NCBI GenBank assembly: GCA_934219025.1
Contig: CAKQDG010000054.1
Location: forward strand, 1 to 15,148
DNA from: an uncultured Prevotella sp.
GTDB lineage: Bacteria; Bacteroidota; Bacteroidia; Bacteroidales; Bacteroidaceae
DNA length: 15,148 bases
Reading direction: 5' to 3'
Shown: piece after piece, positions 1 to 5,435 of the stretch
How positions within the stretch are numbered: position 1 is the first letter of the stretch
Layout of the letters: the number at the start of each line of letters is the position of its first letter
Notes under the pieces: model-generated
What the model was told of the DNA's origin: nothing
The model's database searches: none
Seen by the model: the letters and a program-made list of their open reading frames with translations, nothing else
Program-made: the position numbers and the translations under genes

Positions 1-257
1 TGTAGCATATACGAAGGCTGCGGAAGATGGAACTCATAGTCGCTCGCCACGAGTCCGTCGATGCCCTCAACAGCAAGACGAACCATGTTCAGCCTGTCCT
101 CATCAGGCATAAGACTGTCGGTAGCTTTCAGCGGATTGTGTGGCGACACAACGAGCCATACCTCATCAAGTTTGGCAAGTTCCCTTATCTTGCTTGCCAA
201 CGCAATATGCCCGTTGTGCACGGGGTTGAACGACCCGCCGAAAATGCCGATTCTCAT
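1..257 (-). CDS. nadD: Nicotinate-nucleotide adenylyltransferase, N-terminal part (runs off left edge)
   Basis: NadD transfers AMP from ATP to nicotinate mononucleotide, giving deamido-NAD in cytoplasmic NAD synthesis. About 85 N-terminal codons are visible. The protein opens MRIGIFGGSFNPVHNGH, the nucleotidyltransferase signature with the HxGH-type ATP-binding motif at residues 14-17, and continues with VWLVVSPHNPLK, typical of NadD. The start is the ATG at 257-255; the ATG at 262-260 is out of frame and stops after two codons. It begins 9 bp after the gmk stop codon with no promoter between, so it is probably co-transcribed with gmk and yicC. The C-terminal half, including any ISTxxR motif, lies outside the window. 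Confidence 0.93.
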   Translation of the reverse strand, partial: MRIGIFGGSFNPVHNGHIALASKIRELAKLDEVWLVVSPHNPLKATDSLMPDEDRLNMVRLAVEGIDGLVASDYEFHLPQPSYML

Positions 258-266
258 ATCATTATA

Positions 267-845
267 TTATTTGTCAAGGAAGCGGCTTATAGTTTCATAA
301 GCCTCCTGCTTTGCTGTTTCAAGATTGTCGTTAACGACGACATGGTCGAATTTCGGTGCAAACGAGAGTTCGAATTCGGCTCTGCGGATGCGGTCTTCGA
401 TTACTTCCGGAGCATCCGTACCGCGCCCGTTCAAGCGGTTGCGCAGTTCCTCTATTGACGGTGGCTGCACGAAAACGCTGAGAGCCTTGTCTGCATAAAT
501 CTTCTTTATGTTGCATCCGCCTTTAACATCCACATCGAGCACCACGTTCTCGCCGGCAGAGAGCTGTTTCTCTACCTGAGCCTTCAGCGTGCCGTAGAAG
601 CGGTCGGCATAAACTTCCTCATATTCCAGAAACTCACCGTTGGCGATACGCTGACGGAATTCCTCGGGAGAAACGAAGAAGTATTCCACTCCGTTCTGTT
701 CCGTGCCCCTCGGCTTGCGACTTGTGCAGGAGATACTGAAATGCAGGTTCAGTTCCTTGTGCTCCTGCATGAGCCAGTTTATGATAGTGCTCTTTCCGCT
801 GCCGCTCGGAGCGGAAAAGATAATAACCTTTCCCTGTTTCATCAA
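267..845 (-). CDS. gmk: Guanylate kinase
   Basis: Gmk phosphorylates GMP (and dGMP) to GDP with ATP, an essential step of cytoplasmic guanine nucleotide synthesis. The 192-aa protein has the usual length for the family. A P-loop (APSGSGKST) lies at residues 12-20. The GMP-binding part follows, with SCTSRKPRGTEQNGVEYFFV near residues 39-58 and GEFLEYEEVYADRFYGT near 70-86, and then VVLDVDVKGG and the arginine-rich lid region (RNRLNGRGTDAPEVIEDRIRRA). The start is one of two adjacent ATG codons, so it is uncertain by one residue. It lies 83 bp downstream of yicC with no recognisable TAnnTTTG promoter in the gap, and 9 bp before nadD, so a yicC-gmk-nadD operon is likely. Nothing in it is unusual. 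Confidence 0.97.
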   Translation of the reverse strand: MMKQGKVIIFSAPSGSGKSTIINWLMQEHKELNLHFSISCTSRKPRGTEQNGVEYFFVSPEEFRQRIANGEFLEYEEVYADRFYGTLKAQVEKQLSAGENVVLDVDVKGGCNIKKIYADKALSVFVQPPSIEELRNRLNGRGTDAPEVIEDRIRRAEFELSFAPKFDHVVVNDNLETAKQEAYETISRFLDK

Positions 846-928
846 TGAAATTGATTTTATAGACTATATATAAGCCTTAAAAATTATTTGTAATGATAAT
901 CTTTTTAGTATGCTTTATTATTAGCAGA

Positions 929-1804
929 TTATAGGGCATTAAGCACCTGCTCCTTGATTTGCTCCAGCTCGTCCTTCATCTTCACCACGATATTCTGCAT
1001 CTCGGCATTGTTGCTCTTGCTGCCGGTGGTGTTGATTTCGCGTCCCATCTCCTGAGCGATGAATCCAAGTTTCTTGCCCACGCCCTGAGTTTCTTCCATC
1101 GTCTCACGGAAATACTTCAGATGGTTTGCCAGACGTTGCTTCTCCTCGCTGATGTCGAGCTTCTCGATATAGTAAATCAGTTCCTGCTCCAGACGGTTCT
1201 TGTCGTATTCCACTTCCGGAATACTCTTCAGTCCGTCGATGATGCGCTGGCGAATCTTCTCCACGCGAGATTTCTCATACGGTTCGATGCTTTCCAGGAG
1301 ATTCGTGATATTGTCAATCTTCTCGTTGAACTTCTTCTGCAGTGCTGCTCCCTCCTGAAGGCGGAAAGCGTTGAGATTGGCGAGAGCCGTATTGATAGCC
1401 TCCGTTGCGGCAGCCCATTCCTCGTCGGAAAGGGTTTCGGTTTCGGTCTTTGTCAGCACATCAGGCATGCGCATCAGGGTATTGAACCAGTCCTGTGGCT
1501 CCGGGATATTGTTTTTGGCAGCGATGTCTTTCAGCTGTGCATAGTAGTTTGCCACGAGTGCAGCATTTACCGGAGTTGCATCAACCACGGTGTCTTTTTC
1601 TATCCAGATGCTGAAATCCACTTTTCCGCGGGTCAGAGCCTGTGCCACCATCTGTCGTATCTGCATTTCCTTCTCCCTGTAGATAGGGGCGATGCGTGTG
1701 GAGAGGTCGAGGGCTTTGCTGTTGAGCGATTTCACCTCTACGTTTATTTTCTTTTCTCCGAATTCCACTACGGCCTTGCCGTAGCCTGTCATTGACTGTA
1801 TCAT
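929..1804 (-). CDS. yicC: YicC/YloC family endoribonuclease
   Basis: This is a member of the YicC family, whose Escherichia coli member is an endoribonuclease linked to decay of the small RNA RyhB. The protein is 291 aa, close to the 287 aa of E. coli YicC. The N-terminus begins MIQSMTGYGKAVVEF, the hallmark MTGYG start of the family, followed by KSLNSKALDL. The C-terminal domain (DUF1732) ends with GKKLGFIAQEMGREINTTGS, the most conserved block with its acidic and glutamine residues, then KSNNAEMQNIVVKMKDELEQ. Residues from about 170 to 250 are rich in charged helices. A -7 element TACTTTTG lies about 30 bp upstream of the ATG. It precedes gmk and nadD on the same strand. The substrate in this organism cannot be told from sequence. 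Confidence 0.95.
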   Translation of the reverse strand: MIQSMTGYGKAVVEFGEKKINVEVKSLNSKALDLSTRIAPIYREKEMQIRQMVAQALTRGKVDFSIWIEKDTVVDATPVNAALVANYYAQLKDIAAKNNIPEPQDWFNTLMRMPDVLTKTETETLSDEEWAAATEAINTALANLNAFRLQEGAALQKKFNEKIDNITNLLESIEPYEKSRVEKIRQRIIDGLKSIPEVEYDKNRLEQELIYYIEKLDISEEKQRLANHLKYFRETMEETQGVGKKLGFIAQEMGREINTTGSKSNNAEMQNIVVKMKDELEQIKEQVLNAL

Positions 1805-1833
1805 TGTCTTGTCTTTATTTTATATTCCAAATG

Positions 1834-1841
1834 CAAAAGTA
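1834..1841 (-). promoter_or_regulatory. Probable Bacteroidetes -7 promoter element for yicC-gmk-nadD
   Basis: On the minus strand this reads TACTTTTG, matching the Bacteroidetes sigma-ABfr -7 consensus TAnnTTTG. It would give a leader of roughly 25 nt before the yicC ATG at 1804. The -33 position, about 19-20 nt upstream, reads GAAGTTTT and is only a weak match, so the call rests on the -7 box and its placement in the gap after kdsD. Confidence 0.6.
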
Positions 1842-1878
1842 CATAATATTTACGAGAAAACTTCTCTTTTCCACCTAT

Positions 1879-2829
1879 TTATATCATAGTGCGGAACGAG
1901 TCGACAACTCCGAGCAGGTGTTTCTCATCGTCTACCACGAGAACGCAGTGGATCTTGTTCTTGTGCAGAATGTCCTCGATTTCCGTTATCTTTGTGTCGG
2001 GCGAAACCATCTTAGGTGTGCGCGTCATGATGTCTGCCACTGAGAGCTGGAAGAACTTGTCTTGTGATTTCTGCATCGCGCGGCGTATGTCGCCATCGGT
2101 TATAAGGCCAACCACTCTGTCGCTCTCTGTTGCCACGCAAAGGCCGAGCCGCCCGTTGCTCACGTGGATTACTGCCTCTCCGAGCTTCACCTCCGGAGCA
2201 AGAACCGGCAAGTCTTCGGTGCGCATCACATCGCGCGCCTTCGTGAGCAGTCGCTTGCCAAGGGTGCCGCCAGGGTGGAACTGTGCGAAGTCTGTTGCCT
2301 TGAAATTTCTTGCCACCATCAAGGCGCATGCCAAGGCGTCGCCAAGGGCGAGGGCTGCCGTGGTAGACGATGTGGGGGCAAGTCCCAAGGGGCAAGCCTC
2401 ATGACTTACTCCGGAATTGAGATGTGCCGAAGCATACTGTGCAAGCAGGGAATCAGGGTTTCCGCTCATACCGATTACCGGAATGTTATGCTCTATCATA
2501 TATGGCATGAAGCGCAACAGCTCATCGGTCTGACCGGAGTTTGAGAGTGCAAGAATCACATCGTCTTGCTGTATCACGCCCAGGTCGCCATGAAAGGCAT
2601 CAAGCGGATTGATAAAGAAGCTCGGAGTTCCGGTAGACGACAGCGTTGCTGCAATCTTTGCACCGATGTGTCCGCTTTTGCCCACGCCTGTTACGATGAG
2701 TTTGCCTTTGCATTTCAGAATTATGTCGACGGCTTTGTTGAAGTCGTCGTTGATATTCGGTATCAGTTCAAGAAGAGCCTGCGACTCGTCTTTGATGCAT
2801 TTTATTGCGGTGGATATATAGTTGGTCAT
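1879..2829 (-). CDS. kdsD: Arabinose-5-phosphate isomerase (KdsD/KpsF/GutQ family)
   Basis: This enzyme interconverts ribulose 5-phosphate and arabinose 5-phosphate, the first step towards KDO for lipopolysaccharide. I take the ATG at 2829-2827 (MTNYISTAIK), giving 316 aa; the frame stays open upstream only through a low-complexity repeat. A SIS domain spans roughly residues 35-180 and two CBS domains roughly 205-260 and 270-316. Aligned by eye with E. coli KdsD, the four catalytic residues are kept: Lys51 (GVGKSGHIG), His80 (AFHGDLG), Glu103 (SGQTDEL) and His185 (FHPGGTLG). The extreme C-terminus, VVDSFRTMI, differs from the HDLLRAG-type ending of E. coli, but no frameshift is apparent. It follows kdsA, which supplies the next use of its product. 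A ten-A tract just upstream suits Bacteroidetes initiation. Confidence 0.94.
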   Translation of the reverse strand: MTNYISTAIKCIKDESQALLELIPNINDDFNKAVDIILKCKGKLIVTGVGKSGHIGAKIAATLSSTGTPSFFINPLDAFHGDLGVIQQDDVILALSNSGQTDELLRFMPYMIEHNIPVIGMSGNPDSLLAQYASAHLNSGVSHEACPLGLAPTSSTTAALALGDALACALMVARNFKATDFAQFHPGGTLGKRLLTKARDVMRTEDLPVLAPEVKLGEAVIHVSNGRLGLCVATESDRVVGLITDGDIRRAMQKSQDKFFQLSVADIMTRTPKMVSPDTKITEIEDILHKNKIHCVLVVDDEKHLLGVVDSFRTMI

Positions 2830-2834
2830 TGTTG

Positions 2835-2844
2835 TTTTTTTTTT
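2835..2844 (-). promoter_or_regulatory. A10 tract in the kdsD leader
   Basis: On the coding strand ten consecutive A residues lie 5 nt before the kdsD ATG, reading A10-CAACA-ATG. There is no Shine-Dalgarno sequence. A-rich unstructured leaders are typical of efficient starts in Bacteroidetes, and the tract also isolates the ATG from the hairpin next to it. A homopolymer of this length could vary by slippage, although it lies outside the coding region. Confidence 0.55.
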
Positions 2845-2845
2845 A

Positions 2846-2918
2846 GGACTACTCGGACGGCTCGGACTTCTCGGAGTCATCGGAGTCGTCCGAGAAGTCC
2901 GAGCCGTCCGTGTAGTCC
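2846..2918. repeat. Perfectly phased 9-nt repeat folding into a 30-bp palindrome between kdsA and kdsD
   Basis: Arms of 30 nt (2846-2875 and 2889-2918) are reverse complements except for one position, with a 13-nt loop (2876-2888). The same DNA is built of 9-nt units, each ending in TC, such as GGACTACTC, GGACGGCTC, GGACTTCTC and then CGAGAAGTC, CGAGCCGTC. The phase holds for about ten units up to 2935. Neither side has a T-tract in the right place for an intrinsic terminator. On the transcribed strand the hairpin sits immediately upstream of the kdsD leader, so it may act in RNA processing, stability or translation between the two genes. Function is unknown. I believe similar GC-rich TCGGAC-type repeats are dispersed in Prevotella genomes but cannot check that here. 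Confidence 0.9.
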
Positions 2919-2940
2919 AAGTAGTCCGAGTTTTCCAATT

Positions 2941-3693
2941 TTAAATCAGGCTTTTCACTACCCCTTCCAAATCCTTTAGATAAAGCATGTTCGGTCCGTC
3001 GCTGAGAGCTTTTTCGGGATTGGGATGCGTTTCAAAGAAATATCCCTGTGCTCCGAAAGCTTTTGCGGCGAGTGCCATCATGGGCACAAACTGGCGGTCG
3101 CCGCCTGTTTTGCCGCCTGCTCCGCCTGGGCGCTGCACGCTGTGGGTGCAGTCCATTATTACGCGGTCGGCATACTGTGCCATAATCGGCAGATTGCGGA
3201 AGTCCACCACGAGGTTGTTATAGCCAAAGCTGTTGCCTCGCTCCGTGAGCCACACCTCTTTAGCTCCAGCCTCGCGGCATTTCTCCACGGGGTAGCGCAT
3301 GTCGTCGCCGGAAAGAAACTGTGCTTTCTTTATGTTTACCGTCTTTCCAGTCTTGGCAGCCTCGACAAGAAGGTCGGTCTGCCGGCAGAGGAATGCCGGA
3401 ATCTGCAACACGTCAACCACTTCGCCCGCCGGCTTTGCCTGCCAACTCTCGTGGATGTCGGTGAGCAGCGGTAGCGAGTATTTCGCTTTCACGTCTGCCA
3501 GCATCTGCAGTCCGCGCTCCAGTCCCGGTCCGCGAAAAGAGTGGATGGAAGTTCTGTTTGCCTTGTCAAACGATGCCTTGAAATAGAATGTCAATCCCGT
3601 TGCATCGCTAATTCTTTTTACCTCGGCTGCCACCGTGTCGAGCAGTTCTGCCGACTCTATGACACAGGGGCCTGTGATGAATATTGGTTTCAT
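2941..3693 (-). CDS. kdsA: 3-deoxy-8-phosphooctulonate synthase (KDO-8-phosphate synthase), metal-dependent type
   Basis: KdsA condenses phosphoenolpyruvate with arabinose 5-phosphate to give KDO 8-phosphate for the lipopolysaccharide inner core. The 250-aa protein is shorter than the 284-aa E. coli enzyme but spans the whole barrel. Family motifs are FYFKASFDKANRTS (about 36-49), TDIHESWQA, QIPAFLCRQTDLL, GYNNLVVDFR and DCTHSVQRPGG. The N-terminus reads ITGPCVIES, placing Cys10 where metal-dependent Aquifex-type enzymes carry their metal cysteine and the metal-free E. coli type has asparagine. His184, Glu221 and Asp232 fill the other ligand positions. I chose the ATG at 3693-3691; the longer frame from 3735 starts upstream of the promoter at 3722-3752. 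It leads an operon with kdsD. Confidence 0.95.
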   Translation of the reverse strand: MKPIFITGPCVIESAELLDTVAAEVKRISDATGLTFYFKASFDKANRTSIHSFRGPGLERGLQMLADVKAKYSLPLLTDIHESWQAKPAGEVVDVLQIPAFLCRQTDLLVEAAKTGKTVNIKKAQFLSGDDMRYPVEKCREAGAKEVWLTERGNSFGYNNLVVDFRNLPIMAQYADRVIMDCTHSVQRPGGAGGKTGGDRQFVPMMALAAKAFGAQGYFFETHPNPEKALSDGPNMLYLKDLEGVVKSLI

Positions 3694-3721
3694 ATCTTGT
3701 TGTTCTTCCTTTTCTGTTGCG

Positions 3722-3752
3722 CAAAAATACATCAATTATTTTATTGTGCAAA
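3722..3752 (-). promoter_or_regulatory. Bacteroidetes-type promoter for kdsA-kdsD
   Basis: Read on the minus strand this is TTTG (3752-3749), a 19-nt spacer and TATTTTTG (3729-3722), a full match to the TTTG-N19-TAnnTTTG consensus. Transcription would begin about 6 nt downstream, leaving a short leader of about 20 nt before the kdsA ATG at 3693. The placement rules out the longer reading frame that starts at 3735. Confidence 0.85.
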
Positions 3753-3933
3753 AAAATATCTGTCTTTATTCCTCTCTGCTCCTTGCCAGACGTGGCTTTA
3801 TGTCTGCATATTGCCGCTTTAAGGAAGAAAAGCATGCTTTGCTGCTTGTGGAGCAGTGTTTCACTTGCAGTATACCTATGCTGCACTCTTGGTACCAAAA
3901 TGCTTTCTTGTTTTGGTACTGCCTTATCTCCTG
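3753..3933. other. Intergenic stretch with no supported gene
   Basis: The gap between kdsA and the DUF5723 gene is 312 bp; its ends hold the kdsA promoter and the DUF5723 terminator, and this is the remainder. Short open frames on both strands cross it, but they overlap the regulatory sites and resemble nothing I know. The only structure I see is a perfect 9-bp inverted repeat, GTACCAAAA (3892-3900) and TTTTGGTAC (3911-3919), around a 10-nt loop, with no T-tract beside it. Confidence 0.6.
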
Positions 3934-3979
3934 AAAAAATCGTGCCGCATCATGGCGCGAAGTCATGATGCGGCACGAT
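3934..3979 (-). terminator. Intrinsic terminator of the lipoprotein-DUF5723 operon
   Basis: A perfect 16-bp inverted repeat (3939-3954 and 3964-3979; minus-strand arm ATCGTGCCGCATCATG) closes on a 9-nt loop. It is followed on the minus strand by six T residues (complement of 3939-3934). It starts 27 bp after the DUF5723 stop codon. On the plus strand no T-tract follows, so it acts in one direction. Confidence 0.93.
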
Positions 3980-4005
3980 GCCTGTATGGGTTTATATGAA
4001 AAATC

Positions 4006-5412
4006 TTACCATGTGATGCTCATGCCCATGGCGATATTGGCATTGGAGCTGAGCGGTATACATTCCTTGCTCGTCTTGCCCAGGATATGGTCCATACCGA
4101 TGAAGAAGTTGTAGCCCTTAGGATGGATGTTGAGCACGTAGCCCATACTTGCCGTGAAACTGTTTACGGCGAAGTTCACACCGCCGTCGAGCCACTTCAG
4201 AGGTTTCCAGTTTGCGCTCAGTCTGCCTTCGGTCCACGAATAAGCCCCCTTGATGCGCGTGCTGCTCAGCAATCCGAAAGTTATTTTGCGATAAACAGGC
4301 AGTGTGTATTCGCAGCCCACATTCAGTGTAGCACCGATGCCTGTGGTTCTGCCACCCTTGTCGCCATCATCGTTAAGGTTGATGAAGTCGGTAATCTGGT
4401 CGCTATATTTGTCAGCTTGATTGTCTATGGTGTTGTTTCCGTCGCTCTTCACGGAAGTGTCGTGAAATCCGTTAAACTCAAAGCTCTTGCTCTTGTTGGA
4501 AGCCTGATAGTCATTGCTCCAGCTGATAAAGCCAAGGTCGAGCAGAGAAGCGCTGACAGTCCAGTCGTCGTTGATCTTGTATACGGCACCGAGGTCAACA
4601 GCCATACCGAAGCCGCCAAGTCCAGGAGAGTCAATGTCGATGTCGTCAATCTTTTCATACTCTCCTTTACCTTCCTCGTTGTAGTCATCCTTTGTGGTCT
4701 TGAACATGAATCCCTTTAGAGATACGTCAGCCTTTGCATCACCGCTCACGGTCCACTTGTCCGTACCTGCGAGGTCTGCCTTCACGTCCTTGAACTGGAA
4801 GTCGGCACGTGCTACACCGAACAAGAACTTCAGCTTTGCACCTATACGCAACTTGTCGTTGATTTTGTGAGAGTGGCCGAAAGCCAGTTCCACATACGAC
4901 TGGGCGCTGGCGTTGATGTCGCCGATGTCGTAAGTCTTGTTGCCCGTGTTGCGGGCAAACTCAAACAGCTCATACGGAAGGCTCATTCCCATCGATGTCT
5001 TTGAATTAAGTTCGATGGTGTTATATCCGCCAAAGCCCTTGAAGCCAGCCGAGAGGATAGTGAGATTAACATCTCCCGTCATGCGGTTGTTGCCGGTAGA
5101 GAATCCGTCGAGAGCCTTTGAATCGGAGATATACGGGTTCATGAACGTGGTCATCTTCTTGTTGCTGTCGATGCCAAAGCGAGGATTCTTCATAATAACA
5201 TCCTCGTATCCGAAGTTGCCGTGCATGCTCACGTTGATGTTTCCCAAAGCCGGAATAGAAACAAAACTCTGCTCGTTGTCGTAGGCCGGGTTCATGGTGT
5301 GGCGGAAAGCATACTGGTCGGTAAAGTAAGCCGAGTTAAGAGTCTGCGCCACAGTTGTGCCGCCAATCATCATCATTGCTGCGGCAAGTATATGCTTGTT
5401 ATATATTTTCAT
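4006..5412 (-). CDS. DUF5723 family protein, predicted outer-membrane beta-barrel
   Basis: The 468-aa protein starts with a signal peptide (MKIYNKHILAAAMMMIGG, cleavage near VAQ at residue 23). The mature N-terminus, TLNSAYFTDQYAFRHTMNPAY, is what I recognise from DUF5723 proteins, a Bacteroidetes family resembling porin/FadL-like barrels. Alternating hydrophobic strands separated by charged loops run along the length, for example WTVSASLLDLGFISW near residues 285-300 and KITFGLLSS near 380. An acidic loop (DDIDIDSPG) lies near 255-265. The last residue is an aromatic Trp (GMSITW), common in outer-membrane barrels. Cargo and function are unknown. It follows a lipoprotein gene by 23 bp and ends at a strong terminator, so the two are very probably one transcript. 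A structural role with the lipoprotein is possible but unproven. Confidence 0.8.
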   Translation of the reverse strand: MKIYNKHILAAAMMMIGGTTVAQTLNSAYFTDQYAFRHTMNPAYDNEQSFVSIPALGNINVSMHGNFGYEDVIMKNPRFGIDSNKKMTTFMNPYISDSKALDGFSTGNNRMTGDVNLTILSAGFKGFGGYNTIELNSKTSMGMSLPYELFEFARNTGNKTYDIGDINASAQSYVELAFGHSHKINDKLRIGAKLKFLFGVARADFQFKDVKADLAGTDKWTVSGDAKADVSLKGFMFKTTKDDYNEEGKGEYEKIDDIDIDSPGLGGFGMAVDLGAVYKINDDWTVSASLLDLGFISWSNDYQASNKSKSFEFNGFHDTSVKSDGNNTIDNQADKYSDQITDFINLNDDGDKGGRTTGIGATLNVGCEYTLPVYRKITFGLLSSTRIKGAYSWTEGRLSANWKPLKWLDGGVNFAVNSFTASMGYVLNIHPKGYNFFIGMDHILGKTSKECIPLSSNANIAMGMSITW

Positions 5413-5435
5413 AATAGTCAGAATTGTGTTAGATT

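Noticed and set aside
959..1795. Long open frame on the plus strand (278 codons)
   Set aside because: It lies antisense to yicC, whose protein shows clear family motifs; the plus-strand product resembles nothing and is a frame shadow.
2524..2526. Loss of the catalytic glutamate in KdsD because the motif reads SGQTDEL instead of SGESSEI
   Set aside because: By alignment with E. coli KdsD the catalytic Glu111 is the second glutamate of that motif, which is present here as Glu103; the Gln replaces the non-catalytic first one.
2830..2880. KdsD start at the ATG at 2880, adding 17 residues
   Set aside because: The extra residues come from the 9-nt repeat (MTPRSPSRPSSPKKKTT) and are absent from the family; the ATG at 2829 begins the conserved part. 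Kept only as a possibility in the findings.
2846..2918. kdsA-kdsD palindrome as an intrinsic terminator
   Set aside because: On the minus strand the hairpin is followed by A residues rather than T, and on the plus strand there is no operon to terminate; the flanking T4 runs are weak and offset.
2846..2935. CRISPR array
   Set aside because: Units are only 9 nt, contiguous and without spacers, and no cas genes are present.
3694..3735. KdsA start at 3735, adding 14 residues
   Set aside because: That ATG lies upstream of the likely transcription start of the consensus promoter at 3722-3752, and the extra residues are not family-like.
3608..3968. Small genes on either strand of the kdsA-DUF5723 gap
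   Set aside because: The frames overlap a consensus promoter and a strong terminator, have low-complexity or cysteine-rich products and match no family I know.
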